Below, one piece after another: positions 1 through 10,727 of a stretch of 64,000 nucleotides of DNA. The stretch comes from Ilex aquifolium. Taxonomy: Eukaryota; Streptophyta; Magnoliopsida; Aquifoliales; Aquifoliaceae. Numbering within the stretch: position 1 is the first letter of the stretch; every line of letters starts with the position of its first letter. The notes under the pieces were generated by a model. That model saw nothing but the letters and a program-made list of their open reading frames with translations. It was not told the origin of the DNA and ran no database searches. The translations under genes and the position numbers were made by a program. The stretch is from NCBI GenBank assembly GCA_951799425.1, contig OX637398.1:17928270-17992269 (forward strand). Reading direction: 5' to 3'.

Positions 1-182
1 ATCCGACTATCTCGGAATTCAACGAAATTTGACGTGGTAACTAGATTTCGCGAGACGAATCCAACGGTGAAATCCGTTTCGTCATTCGAGATCTAGAAAA
101 ATTCAGTTTTTCAACTAGTCCCGAAGTGGCAATTCACCTATTGCCCTTGTTCGTCAAAGTTTAAATTTTCCGGGGTTTCACA
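1..182 (-). repeat. E0 3' LTR, 5'-terminal portion only
   Basis: The sequence matches 6109-6290 with one mismatch. On the minus strand it begins with TGTGAAACCCC at 182, directly after a purine-rich tract, as expected for the start of a 3' LTR. The remainder of this LTR lies to the left of the window. Confidence 0.9.
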
Positions 183-183
183 T

Positions 184-197
184 TCTTCCCCCCTTCA
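184..197 (-). other. Polypurine tract of E0
   Basis: On the minus strand the purine run AAGGGGGGAAGAA lies immediately before the LTR start. It is the usual plus-strand DNA priming site of gypsy elements. The equivalent tract is seen before the 3' LTRs of E1, E2 and E3. Confidence 0.8.
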
Positions 198-216
198 CAC
201 CCTCATGCCCATTCGA

Positions 217-672
217 CTATATGCATAAGTTACAACAATACTGTCTAAATTGTCCCACATGTATCCGTCTCACTCCCGGACTAGGTTCTAGACGCAACCA
301 AGTCCGTCCGTAAAGGCACCACATATCCCGTGTATACAACCTGCAGAATTCCTCCTGTGTGAAGGTCATCCGCACTGTCAAAGGGCGTGCCGACTTAGTA
401 AGCCGGTCCACTCTCACCCACACCGCATCATGTCCCCGCGATGTCCGTGGCAAGTGGGTCACAAAACCCATTGTGACATGCTCCCACTTCCACTCAGCCA
501 CCTCCAAGGGCTAGAGCAGCTCTGTTAGTCTCTAGTGCCCAGCCTTCACCTGTCGACATGCGAGACATCTACTGACAAGGTTTTCAACGTGTCTCTTTAT
601 TCTACTCCAATAACACTGGTGATGAAGATTATGGTACATCTTCGTGCCACCTAGACGTACCCGGTCTCTGAT
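217..672 (-). pseudogene. E0 integrase fragment (zinc-binding domain and start of catalytic core)
   Basis: Conceptual minus-strand translation aligns with the integrase of E1 and E2. It covers the second half of the HHCC zinc-binding domain (a GGTKMYH motif, then the CLxC pair) followed by the start of the core ([25 protein letters not shown]). The match stops after a RLYTRD-like segment. The remaining core with the second Asp and the Glu, the GPF/Y module and the chromodomain are absent, and what follows up to the polypurine tract shows no recognisable domain. TAG stops at 511-513 and 532-534 fall where E1 and E2 have CAG glutamine codons. The expected Asp of the first catalytic motif (MDF in the sisters) reads as Gly. 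This cannot make a working integrase. Confidence 0.8.
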
Positions 673-690
673 AGATAACAATTCTGGGTC

Positions 691-1240
691 CTATCCGTGG
701 GAATCGATCACTCTGCTCAGTAGGGAAAGCATAGTCACCAAGCTCCCTAAAATACCCTGAGTCTGACCCCGATAATACAGCCCGTACTGTCCTACACTCT
801 CAAGCATCCGCCACTCTCGGTGAGCCACACTAGCCACAACTTCTTGTGACTTCCGGCTAAGTGCATTAGTTACCACATTTGCCTTACCCGGATGATAATG
901 CAAAGTGAAGTCGTAACCCTCCAAATATTTCATCCACCTGCGTTGCCTCATGTTAAGGTCCCGTTGTGTAGAGATATATCTCAGACTTTTGTGGTCTGAT
1001 AAAGCCTCAAACTTCTCACCATATACGTAGTGGCGCCAAGCTTTCAAGGCAAGATAATGGCCGCCAACTCCGTGTCACGTATAAGATAATTTTGCTTGTG
1101 GTTCTTTAGTTGTCCAGAACCATAAGCCACCGTTCTCGCGAACTACATTAATACCCATCCATGTCCGTCCTTAGAAGCATCACAGTTCACTGTGTACTTC
1201 TGTCCCCTCTCCGGAACTACTAGAATAAGAGGTGCAGTAA
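691..1240 (-). pseudogene. E0 RNase H domain (broken)
   Basis: The minus strand encodes a recognisable gypsy RNase H. It includes a CDASKDG motif, AYGSGQLKNH, the HYVYGEKFE segment, FSDHKSL, and the closing [14 protein letters not shown] that precedes integrase. A TAG at 1143-1145 replaces the glutamine seen in the VLMQ motif of E1 and E2. A frameshift near 1050-1070 moves the open frame of 691-1047 out of phase with the upstream part. The closest relative in this window is E3 at 61206-61660, which shares the LNMRQ and YDFTLHYH wording. It is a decayed part of the polyprotein, not a separate gene. Confidence 0.8.
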
Positions 1241-1990
1241 GCTTCCTCCATAAATTTGGTCATTAGTACCAAAGCGCCCCAAGGTGAAGTATTTGGTCTA
1301 ACGAAGTTCTTGTTCAACAATTCTTGTATTCGGACCTAGAGTTTTCACAACTCTACTGGTTCCATTCTATGCAGAGTCATAGAAATGGGCGATGTACCGG
1401 GATGCAACTCAATGGTAAATTCTACATTCCTATGCGTAGGTAATCCCGGTAGTTCATCCGAAAAATATCCCCACACTCACAGACAACCCGAGGTAGACCC
1501 AACTCTTGTCTCACCTCGTCCTCCAAGATAAGGCTCGCAAGCCAACCCATCTACCATTCGTGCCAACGGAAACCATACACGATTTGGGATAAAGAGTCGT
1601 GCTTTTCCCCCTGGAATTTGAAACAAACACCATTCGGTGTGTAAGCAGTGATCCTCTTACGATCACAATCAACGACGACGCGGTGTGTCGTCAATCAATC
1701 CATTCTCAGGATGGCATCAAACCCGACATGTCCACGACCCTAAGGTCCATAGTGAGTAGAGTCCCCAAGATCTCTAACTCACAACCGTCATATCTGATCA
1801 ATGCAGGCCCTAGTCCCTAAGGTGGAATTCACCCCTGAGGACTCTTCTAGGGTTATAATATTTAAAACTGTACCATGCACAAAACATGAAAAATAACGGT
1901 ATTTGACACGCTCAAGTCAAATAACACGTGTACCCATAAATAAGGAATAAGTGATGTACCGTGGGTCGCTGCCTGATCCCCCGACTCACT
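1241..1990 (-). pseudogene. E0 protease and N-terminal RT remnants; RT catalytic core deleted
   Basis: Around 1700-1740 the minus strand encodes a VVDMSG...MDWL motif, the C-terminal part of a gypsy protease, with a frameshift inside it. The expected active-site DSG upstream reads as a degenerate DLS-like triplet. Around 1270-1440 it encodes EFTIELHPGTSPIS followed by a PVEL segment and a RPNTSPWGA segment, which is the start of reverse transcriptase. The sequence then jumps directly to the linker just before RNase H. Most of RT, including the VDD catalytic motif, is therefore deleted. Several stop codons interrupt all frames. Confidence 0.75.
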
Positions 1991-2761
1991 CTATGGTGCA
2001 ACGTCAAAGACCGTCTCCTGGGTCTCCAATGTTGTCGCTTCAGAGTCTTGTTCCTGGCCTTGGCCCATACCTTGGCTCATCCGGTCTGATTGCGGAGTCT
2101 CCGCACGCGGCGTACTAGGGACTTGTACAACGCCCTGTAGTTGGGACTGATTTCTTTGGTCCTTAGTGGAATAGGGAAGAACAACACGTGCCTGTGTGAG
2201 TCCCACCGACGACTGGGATTGAGAAGTCTCGAAACTCTGTGAGGTTTGCCTCAGGGGGCAATCCTTCCTCCTATGGCCCGGTTGTCGACAATAGAAACAT
2301 GTCTTCTGGCCTCCTTGAAACGTTCCCTTGAATTTCTTCCCTCATTCGGACAAAAGATTTTGGGCTTGAACCCCCTCTTGTGATCCCTGCCTCTGAGGAC
2401 AATCCCTCCTCTTATGCCCCACTTGGCGACAATGATAACATGGCCCCTGCCCCGCTTGGCTGGGAACCCTGAAGTGCCCACTACTTTGGGAGGTTTGCCC
2501 TTGGCCTTGGCCTTGATAGCCGCGGCCCTGCCCCGATGATTCTTGTGGGCTCGATGTCTTTTGCTTTTTCCATGGCCGTTGATGGCCCATGGAACTTAAA
2601 CTCTTTTGGATGGCTTGAGCCCCTTGGCTCAAATTGGCGCTTACCTGTACTAGGTTAGCAGCCATCGTACTCATAGCCTCCATATAGGCTTGTTGGTCCA
2701 AAGCCGGTAGTGGTTGGTTGTTCCGTCCACCGCCTAGACGTCCCCTTCCTCTATATGACAT
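1991..2761 (-). pseudogene. E0 gag remnant with two CCHC zinc knuckles, capsid region missing
   Basis: The frame starts at an ATG at 2761. It opens with an Arg/Gly-rich stretch, passes through a short Gln-rich segment, and reaches two zinc knuckles of the form C-x2-C-x4-H-x4-C at roughly 2360-2405 and 2260-2305 (CYHC and CFYC), as in nucleocapsid. A TGA at 2342-2344 lies between the knuckles in the same frame, plausibly from a CGA arginine codon. The frame continues to 1991. The capsid domain found in E1 and E2 (the PPTFAGQPDPLVAEEWL-type segment) is absent, so the protein would bind nucleic acid but could not assemble particles. Expected role when intact: RNA packaging and particle formation in the cytoplasm. 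Confidence 0.75.
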
Positions 2762-3208
2762 CTACACACATGTCAAATAGCAATGGTACAACGGCTTAGT
2801 ATCCCTAGATAGGGACCAAAGTTAAAACGTTCAAATCTTTCTCACTGTCTCACTAGTAGGGCGTATGCCTCCAATAGTGGACCCTTACGCTTTGAACTTT
2901 CCCGTTCATTTGTTTTCCCACTCCCAAGGTTAAGTTCTCTAAACACTAGGGTTAGAATACTTTTCACTATGCACATTCATCATGCATACAAGTCACACAA
3001 CAAGTAACACATAACATGTACCAAGTAGAGCACATAACATGTAGCAAATATAGCACATAACGTGAGATGCACATGGAATGCAATGGTCTAAAACCCATGC
3101 CCATCAAGCCTTAGGTGAATCGTAAACCTAAGCTCTAAACCTCTTTCATTCTTGGAATGGAAGATGATAGACTCATTTCCCACAAGACCACATAAGATCT
3201 ATAACCTA
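2762..3208 (-). other. E0 untranslated leader between primer-binding site and gag
   Basis: This 447 bp segment lies between the primer-binding site and the gag ATG. It holds no convincing reading frame. It is AT-rich and contains a short direct repeat of an ACATGTA(C)CAAGTA/AGCACATAACATG type around 3000-3065. It corresponds to the 261 bp leaders of E1 and E2. Confidence 0.5.
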
Positions 3209-3209
3209 T

Positions 3210-3221
3210 GCTCTGATACCA
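3210..3221 (-). other. Primer-binding site of E0 (initiator tRNA-Met)
   Basis: On the minus strand the sequence reads TGGTATCAGAGC, complementary to the 3' end of plant initiator methionine tRNA. It lies 3 bases downstream of the LTR end at 3225. It primes minus-strand DNA synthesis. Confidence 0.9.
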
Positions 3222-3461
3222 AGCTGTGACGCCCCAATTTCCGGGGGTCCTTTATTAACCGTTGACCATCCGTCAACCCGCGGAAATACTCGTGATAGTC
3301 GTATAACCCGACACCACGTCATTCACATGCTTTTAACCGGATTTACCATCCACAAGATCAATTATACCTCAAATTATGTCCATTTATGTCATAGGAACCA
3401 AAGAAAACCAAGCCCAAAAGCATGGCTAAGCATTTTGAAAATTTCAAATTTTTGGAAAACC

Positions 3462-3662
3462 TTCCAGAAGGTTTTGACTCAACCTTCCGGAAGGTTTGCT
3501 CACTGGAAAAGTTCTTCCGGAAGGTTTTTCTTAACCTTCCGGAAGGTTTTGCCTTCTGGAAATAGATTGAAAAAATGAAACGTGTCGGCCTTCCGGAAGG
3601 TGTACTCAAACCTTCCGGAAGGTTTTGCTCACTGGAAAGGTTCTTCCGGAAGGTTTTTCAAT
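3462..3662. repeat. Palindromic CCTTCCGGAAGG repeat cluster inside the E0 LTR
   Basis: Seven copies of the self-complementary core TTCCGGAAGG (the first with one mismatch, TTCCAGAAGG) lie in 200 bp. They are embedded in two longer duplicated blocks sharing TTTTGCTCACTGGAAA and GTTCTTCCGGAAGG. It lies in the transcribed 3' part of the LTR, well downstream of the TATA motif. The other LTRs in the window lack it. Confidence 0.85.
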
Positions 3663-5888
3663 CCCAATTCAACCAAAACCATTCCATTTCCATCCCAAAC
3701 ATGGATAACTATATTTTCCACATTATACATGTTCTATACAAGTTCCATAGCATAAAATTCCACATTTTTACACATCAAAAGTGAAATTTTATAAAAGTTT
3801 TACAAAACTCAACCCAAGGCCACAAGCCGACCCCCTTCAAGCTTGATGCTCTCCAAGTGAGCCATCCGCCGGTGCAAAACTCACACCTGAAAATGTTGTC
3901 CCGCGAAGGGTGAGCCACGCTCAATAGGATATCCTCCTACAGAGATTACTCCCCAACCTAAGTGCATATGAAATGCGCACACGCAACAAATCAACAAGCA
4001 TCAACCAATCTAACAAGAATATATACCTCAATGTTAGAAAGCTACCATGCTATGCTATGTCATGCCATGATTTGAGATGGAACTCACTCATGCACCTTGT
4101 CCCGAGTCTTCCCCGACTCACACCACACAATGCAAAAGCCAATGTGTATGAACCCGTCTATTGACGGAAAAACCCTCACAATGATCGTTTGAATTAAAAG
4201 TTATGTCTTTATAAAAACCCAATCATTGTTGGAGGCTACCCATTGAATGGGTGTTTTTATACAACAAAATCTTGTGTCTTCCTGGGCAACGGATTTTGGA
4301 ATCGCACCGCCGGCTCCGTGGGCCTATCTACACTTTTTGGACTTGCACCGTCGGAGTGTATGAACCAGTGGTTCCGGGTTTTTCACCCGAGGGAGTGTCT
4401 AGCCCTACTTGCTTTACCCGACACAAGTTTTCCTTATGCAATGCAACCGTGCAACTCAGTCGGATCTTCGATCCCGACTTTCCCGAGTTCACATACCAAC
4501 CACCAAGATTTGGTGTTTGATCCACAACACATGCACACACCCACACTCATGCCTATGACCCATGAATGTGATGTCAACTCACCCACACACACTCATGTCT
4601 TATAACTATGAATGTGATGTACCCATGAGAATGCAATGTAATTTACCCTTGCATCTTCTCCACATGTTCAATATGTATGAATGCCATATGAACAACTCAA
4701 CAATAAATCCACCTATCCATGGTACTTCATATCATAAGCATATGCATATAAATACCATAATTCAACACTTTGTCAACACCTCGTAAGCATGTGCATATCA
4801 ACGTTTTCCTTAATCACAATATCTAAGCATGTTATACATAGTTCATGCAAAACATACTTCACATTTTCATCGAAACATTTACTCAACACCTTCAAGGCAT
4901 CCAAGATCATGTAATCACATAATATACTCAAATTCATCATAAAGCTCAAGAAATCATATCAATTGATTTCTACACAATTATTACACATCTACATTTCCTT
5001 ACACATAACATCCAACAACAAATCCGAAAGCATGTTTTCACAATTCCCATGCAATTTAACACACTTAAATCCCTATTGGCATTTAAACAAATACTATGCA
5101 AGCATACAATCATATAATCATAATCATGCTCAATTCTCCTCACATGGATCAAGAACTCACATAAGTGACTTTCACTCGATCAATTCAAGATACAATTTAT
5201 TCTATCTATTCCTTAATGTTCATATATCATACTTTCTCAAGAAATTATTTAGAACCATTTCTAAATGTCCATTTCATTTAGAAGTTCACTTTACCTAATT
5301 TCCCATATCAATTTTCCATACTCCAAGCTCTTTTATAAAATTTACCCAACAAGTAAATATATACACCCATTTCATACCAACCTTGCTTAGCACATTTGGC
5401 ACCCATTTCCTACACTTGAAATCCATTGGTGGTACATTAAACTAGAGAATGTGATTTAAATCATACCACCCATTCTCAATACCCACTTCATCCAATTAAC
5501 CACAATAGGCAAGTGATACATATATATATACACCTACCCATTCCATATAACCTTCCTAAGTTGGAAACAAACCTAAGTAGGAAGAAAACCCTACCTCTTG
5601 TAGCGTGTAGAATCGCCGTGGGAAGCCCCTAGAACTCAAAGCAAGCTTGAATCCTTCACTTCCAAATTTTCGGCCCTCCAACGTTCGGTGAAAACCGTCG
5701 TTTTTGGTACCCACGTGTAGCCCTCGACGCGTAGAGCAACTCTTGTTCTTGGCCCGAGTCGATTTGAGCGCTAGAACGGAGTAGATCGTAGAGAGAAGGT
5801 GGAGTTTTCTCTCATTTTCCCTCTCTTCTTTTCTCTCGGCTGAAACCGGCTGAATGGTGAAGGAGAAGTCTGATTTTTCAGACTTTAG

Positions 5889-5905
5889 GCTCCTATTTAT
5901 ATTTT
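5889..5905 (-). promoter_or_regulatory. Putative TATA box of the E0 LTR
   Basis: On the minus strand the sequence reads AATATAAATAGG. It is followed by a CT-rich segment typical of a plant transcription start. Related LTRs have a TATAAATA at a comparable place (49133-49140 minus, 56205-56212 plus). Confidence 0.6.
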
Positions 5906-6773
5906 TAGAATACTTGGCCCACAATTGGCCACACGTCCCTTTTAATTCCGGGTTCGTTTTAATCCCGAAACGATTAAATTTCGCTCCGGTTCGAGTTCAA
6001 AATATTTTTATTTTAACTTGCCTCTAATATTTCCCCAAACTTTAAAATTTTATAAAAATTTCGTGTACGGGGTCACCCGAGGCCCGTTCGTCTCGTAAAA
6101 CGCGAAAAATCCGACTATCTCGGAATTCAACGAAATTTGACGTGGTAACTAGATTTCGCGAGACGAATCCAACGGTGAAATCCGTTTCGTCATTCGAGAT
6201 CTAGAAAAATTCAGTTTTTCAACTAGTCCCGAAGTGGCAATTCACCTATTGTCCTTGTTCGTCAAAGTTTAAATTTTCCGGGGTTTCACAAATACTAGGC
6301 AATGAAGTGACATCGTTTCACTATCTACGGCTTTTAAAAATTTAGAAGCGTTCTTTTTTTATTTGTTCCATCGCAAGGGAAAATAGTTTGATTATTAAAA
6401 GTATCATTGTCATGCTCTTTTAGATGTGAAAATAAAAACTCTTTAAATTTTGATATTGATAAATTATGTTAGAAACCTGGGGTATGTTTGGATTGTATCT
6501 CCAAATCCGATTTTTTGGTTTCGAGTATTAAAAAATAAGAAAACTTGTTTGAATTGCGTAAGAAATATCTTTGTTGTCTAAAAATTCCAAAAAGTAAAAA
6601 ATTTGAAAACACCTTTAACATGTTTTTGGCTTTTTGCATAACAACGAAAATACATGGGCTCCATTATTGTTCATTTAGTGTGCCCACGTAAAAGGCAAGA
6701 AAACATTTATCTCTCCTCCTTTGAATGGCTACCAGTCATCTCTCCTCATTTCAACATCTACCAGTCTTTCTTA

Positions 6774-7179
6774 GAGCATCTCCAATAAAGTTTTATATTT
6801 TAACTATTCAAAAGTATAAGTTTTTATATTACTTACTCACTTTTTCAATATACACCCTAACAAGTTTTTTTTTTTTTTTTAACATACTTCTTTTAAATAT
6901 TATTTCACATATTTTATATCTTTGTTGGGACTGTTGAGGGAGAGAAAGAATGGAAAGAAAGACAGAAAGTGGACAAGAGAGGTGGGAAAGGACATGAGGA
7001 GAGAGCAAAAATTATAAAATATTTATCCAAGTTGCTATAGTAATGCTCTATATTTAGAGTATCACCTAACAAAATGATAATTTACAGCATCTGAACATAT
7101 TCTGTTAGAGCATAATTTTTTCTTTGGTTAACTAAATTTTAACTATTTATGAATTTTATATGTTCTATTGGAGATGCTC
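6774..7179 (+). mobile_element. MITE, PIF/Harbinger (Tourist)-like, copy in U1
   Basis: The terminal inverted repeats are GAGCATCTCCAATA at the left and its complement ending GGAGATGCTC at the right. Both sides carry TTA, the 3 bp target duplication typical of PIF/Harbinger. It is about 406 bp, AT-rich and has no coding capacity. Every full tandem unit holds the same element at the same place, so it was present before amplification. An autonomous partner is not in the window. Confidence 0.8.
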
Positions 7180-7296
7180 TTACAAGCTCTGAACATCGGC
7201 TCTCGGCTTTTTATTTGACTCGTAACCATACACATGATTTGTTGGCTTGAAATTTTTGTGGGCTTTTCTTTTAGGGGTCTAGATTTGTTCTAGAAT

Positions 7297-7606
7297 GCAA
7301 AAAAACGTAGATATGTGCTTGAAATCAGTAGATCTATGTTTGAAATCATCAAATCAGTGTTAGAAATCATGTGATCTGGGTTTGGTATTTGTAGATCTGT
7401 GTTTGAAATCATCAAATCAATAGATCTGTGTTTGGTATTAGTAGATATGTGTTTGAAATCATCAAACCGGTGTTCGAAATCATCAGATCTATGTTTTGTA
7501 TTAGTAGATCTTTGTTTGAAATCATCAAATCAGTGTTAGAAACAATCTTATCTCTGTTTTGTATTAGTAGATCTGTATTTGAAATTATTAGATCAATGTT
7601 TGAAGT
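7297..7606 (+). repeat. 21-bp minisatellite, U1 copy
   Basis: The array is made of variants of a 21-bp word close to GATCTGTGTTTGAAATCATCA, arranged in a 63-bp (three-word) pattern. Because 21 is a multiple of three and the word has no stop in one frame, the array gives an apparent frame (7428-7634) of seven-residue repeats (FEIIKS, FCISRS). I see no start context, codon bias or conservation that would make it a gene. Confidence 0.8.
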
Positions 7607-8137
7607 TGTGAAATCCGAGAAAATTAAAACTTAATTAAAAAGGGTAAAACAGTAATTAGTTGTTACGGTACGAGTTGATAACCAAAATTTTACTACAACT
7701 TGAATGACGAAACAGACCTCACCGTCAGATTCGTATCGTGAAATCTAGTTACCTAGACAATTTTCATTGAATTTCGAGACAGTTTGATTTTTTAAGTTTT
7801 ACGATACGATGGGTGTCGCGTGACTAAAATTATCGTGATCAAATTTTATTCACAGGACTCAAAAAAATAATCTAAAATTAGTTCAATAAAAATATACAAA
7901 ATTTCATGCGGGACGAGATTTAATTGATTCGAAATAAAATTTGACCAGTTAAAGTGGGACATGTGGCGCAACAAGGGCCAAACAAATTACAAAATATAAA
8001 AAGGGGAAAGTTTTGGGTTTTCTCCCATTTTTCTTCACACATGCCATCCAATAAGGAGAGATGGAGAAGAGAGAAAGGAAAGACAAAACCTCCTTTCCCT
8101 CTTCCGTTTTAGATCCGCAGAGATTCAATCGTCGGAT
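7607..8137 (+). repeat. Fossil LTR 5' end inside the tandem unit
   Basis: Starting at TGTGAAATCCGAG, this stretch is collinear with the first ~450 bp of the E3 LTR at 63017 and, more distantly, with 55816 and E0. Shared blocks include AATGACGAAACAGACC, GAAATCTAGTTACC, AATTTTCATTGAATTTCGAGAC and TTTTACGATGCGAT, followed by a TATAAAAAGGGG promoter-like motif and a CT-rich leader. No LTR 3' end follows. Instead it joins another repeat at about 8137. The same fossil is present in each unit. Confidence 0.7.
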
Positions 8138-8561
8138 TGTTTACCACCTCTTTACCAAATTAAATAAAATTAATATAATAATAAATTAATAATTATTTTA
8201 AAGAAATTAGCCAATTTTTTTTAGTGACAGCCACAAAAAAATATCTATAAATTGTTTTTAGTGAAAGCCACATAATTTGTTTTTTAATTTAGTGACAACC
8301 ACAGAAATTATAATAATAAATTATTTTGGATTGTAGTTTGTACTTTGTAATATGGCGTGTTATCTTTAAATATCACATTTTTTTTGTTAGTTTCTTAGTT
8401 TTATAAAGTTATATAGCATTTTTAAACGAACAGGTGAATTGGTCTAATAGGTGGTTTGTCGTGTGTACTCGAACCTACCCAACACAAATCATTTAAAACT
8501 AAACGGAGCCGTGTCGTTTTGACATCCCTACGTATAATATGTGATATGTATCATTGATACG

Positions 8562-10727
8562 TGTAGAGATCTGAAAACTGAAGATAAAATTTTCAGTTTT
8601 GCCGGTAGGGCACTATTCATGCATCATTTGCCGTAGGGCACTATATATGCATCATTTATGCGTAGGTCATGTTTAGGAGCATAATTTAAATATGCCATAG
8701 AAGAGAAACATGCTTATAATGTTAAAATACACATACTGTGTGAATTTGAGCCTAAACGGAAATAGTTTCAAAATTTGGACAAAAAGGGTATTTCGGGTGG
8801 CCTAGGTGGGACCGGCCAAACTCGGTCACTATCAAAAATATATTTTTTTGAAAATTTTCATTTAAAATAATTTTAAGAACTTTGGCTAAAATAAAATGTC
8901 GAATTGAGGCGTTTCGGGACGAGTTGTAGTGTAACAGGGTCCCGGATTCATCAAGGGCAAAAGGGTCATTTTGCCCCTTTGCCCTCCACTATAAATACAG
9001 ACCTTTTAGTGTAAAAATATCAGTATTTGGCCTGAAGATAGAGCTGTACACGTTTTTGGAGAAAAAGAGAAGAAAAACCCTAAGTTCTTCAAGCTTCAAG
9101 CTACCAAAACTCAATCTTAGGTCAAGATTCTTGCAAGACTTCCTTCTAAGAAGTTGTTCCTCTCAACAAGAGCTAGATTCTCACCGATCGGTTCGTCTAT
9201 AAAGCGAACACAACTCTCTTGGTTTGAGAAAAACCATTCTAGGTATGATGTTTTACTAATTTGGGAATAGATTTAAGTTTTCTTGCCTTTCCATGTGTAG
9301 ATTGGATGACTTAGGTGTTTACTTGATGTTAGAAAATCATTTAGTTGGTAGTTGCTTTGAAAACTTAGAGTTAATGGCTTAAATACTTTTGTGTTCTTTG
9401 AATTTCTTGACAATTTGTTGCTATGATTAAGGTGTATATTGCTTATGTGTTAAATTATCATATTCTACCTTATGTTTATGTAGAGAAACTCTTGTGGTTT
9501 GAGAGTTATGATTTATTCCATGAATTGGTAATTTGTGTATTTGTAATTCTTTGAGAAATTGTGAAAGTAATGAACATGAAATATGATCACATGTTTAATT
9601 CATTGAATTGTGCCTCACATTCATGTAGATAAAGTGTTATGAATTTAAAGTTATGATTTACTTTATAAAAGGGGCATATTTTAAGTTATACGCTAAGTGT
9701 TTGATGAAATGTTTCATAGAATTTACAGTGAGAAAAAAATCATAGCATCTTGGCATACATGAGTCCTTGGAACATAGTGTGGGTTGAGCACTTGGTGCTA
9801 TGCATTATGAGGGTGTAGATCCTGTGGTGAAAAACTCAAAATCTGGCCAATGACAGTACTCGCGGGCTGACGGGGGCGGACCGTGAAGCGAGACATGGGT
9901 GGCATAGAGTTGCATGGGTGTGTCATACATATTGACATTGCATTGTATTGAGGGATTACGGGGTTGTAGCATTTAAAATGTACACTTGCACATGCCACGC
10001 CTTAAATTTGTTCCTAGTATTAGTATTTTGTCATACTAGCGGTTGAGCTGACCCATTCGTGGGATATCATATTACAGATGAGGCTCCCGGTACTTGAGAC
10101 TTGAGTAAGTCTTAAAGGAAGGAGAGAAAAGGGGCTTGAATGGATATTTGGCCCTTAGGGCATGTTTTGTATGTATGGGCATAAGCCCAAATGATTTGTA
10201 TTTTCAATTTGGAAAAGTAATAGATTATAGACCTTGGGTCATTTTAAAGTGTAAGGGTGTAAACCCAATTGATATGTTGGATGTCTTTATTTAATGAGTA
10301 TCATATGTGTATATTGGGGCAATTAGATGCGTATGTTGAGAACAAGGGATGTATGTTTAATTTACATGGATTGTGGCCACCAAGTGAGGGTGGGTTGTGA
10401 TATATTTATGCATATGAAAATTGTGAATATTAGGTGGGAAAAAGGCTTGGAAAACAAAGGAGGTTATGGCGAAATTTTATGAAAGAAATTAAAAGACTTG
10501 TTAAGTGTGTAAAACACCTTTTAAATAGGTAGGAGTGATGCCAAAAAGGGGGGGTTTAGAAAACCTTGAAGGAATAGGCTAACAATGGAATAAAAATGGC
10601 TTGAAAAACTTTGGGAAAATGTGGGAAATGAATGAGAAATCAATTTATCCAACCTAATGACCTTTCATTTACTTTTCTTCTTCTTTTTCACTCACTCCCC
10701 GGGTTTGTGGAAATTCGGGGTGTGACA
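8562..10727 (+). repeat. E1 5' LTR (2,166 bp)
   Basis: It starts TGTAGAGATCTG and ends GGGGTGTGACA. Its start follows the ATACG target duplication and its end abuts the primer-binding site. A TATAAATA motif lies at 8990-8997. Confidence 0.95.
8990..8997 (+). promoter_or_regulatory. Putative TATA box in E1 5' LTR
   Basis: TATAAATA lies 429 bp into the LTR, after a CT-rich stretch and before the leader. The same place reads TATAAATA in E2 (29428-29435) but TACAAATA in the E1 3' LTR. Confidence 0.6.

Larger units (their letters stand above)
1..6290 (-). mobile_element. E0: internally deleted Ty3/gypsy chromovirus-type LTR retrotransposon (3' LTR cut by window edge)
   Basis: Reading on the minus strand, the order is LTR (6290-3225), primer-binding site, gag remnant, protease and RT remnants, RNase H, partial integrase, polypurine tract, then the first 182 bp of the 3' LTR. 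The two LTR copies can be compared over 182 bp (1-182 against 6109-6290) and differ at one position, so the insertion looks recent. Inside, most of the capsid region, the RT catalytic core and the C-terminal two thirds of integrase are missing, so this is a non-autonomous deletion derivative. It sits in a copy of the 2.5 kb tandem unit, which resumes at 6291. The target-site duplication cannot be checked because the left flank lies outside the window. Confidence 0.85.
3225..6290 (-). repeat. E0 5' LTR (3,066 bp)
   Basis: On the minus strand it starts TGTGAAACCCC at 6290 and ends GGGGCGTCACA at 3225, giving TG...CA ends. Its inner end abuts the primer-binding site. A TATAAATA promoter motif about 390 bp from its start divides a short U3 from a very long transcribed part (about 2.6 kb). 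It is longer than the related 2.3-2.4 kb solo LTRs at 47142-49528 and 55816-58126. It carries the same upstream conserved block around GAAATCTAGTTACC and a similar CCCCCGGA...GGGGCGTCACA end. Confidence 0.9.
6291..8561 (+). repeat. Tandem unit U1 (2.5 kb composite repeat), 5' end lost to E0
   Basis: It matches the units at 18013-28608 from the AATACTAGGCAATGAAGTGAC segment to the unit end TATCATTGATACG. The components in order are a MITE (6774-7179), a 21-bp minisatellite (about 7297-7606), a fossil LTR start (7607-8137), and the 3' portion of an inverted-repeat element ending near 8526. E0 interrupts it on the left and E1 on the right. In its sequence variants it groups with U3 (for example GTGACATCGTTTCACTATC and GCTCTGAACATCGGCTCTCGG). 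Confidence 0.85.

Noticed and set aside
3462-3662. The TTCCGGAAGG cluster as a CRISPR array
   Set aside because: The repeats are short palindromes with irregular, related spacers in a plant LTR, and no cas genes are present.
4243-4605. A 120-residue frame and its overlapping partners within the E0 LTR
   Set aside because: They lie inside the transcribed LTR region, on the strand opposite to E0, with no protein family resemblance. Similar wording in the related LTR at 48096-48393 reflects LTR homology.
7428-7634. The FEIIKS-type repeat frames in the minisatellite as protein-coding genes
   Set aside because: The frame follows from the 21-bp period, appears on both strands in U5, and has no promoter, start or conserved end. 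It is kept only as a low-level finding.
9798-9998. A 66-residue antisense frame present in five LTRs of the E1/E2 family (also 17084, 30133, 37312, and 43057 on the plus strand)
   Set aside because: It lies inside LTRs of recent common origin, so shared openness is expected. There is no start context or family resemblance that would mark it as a gene.
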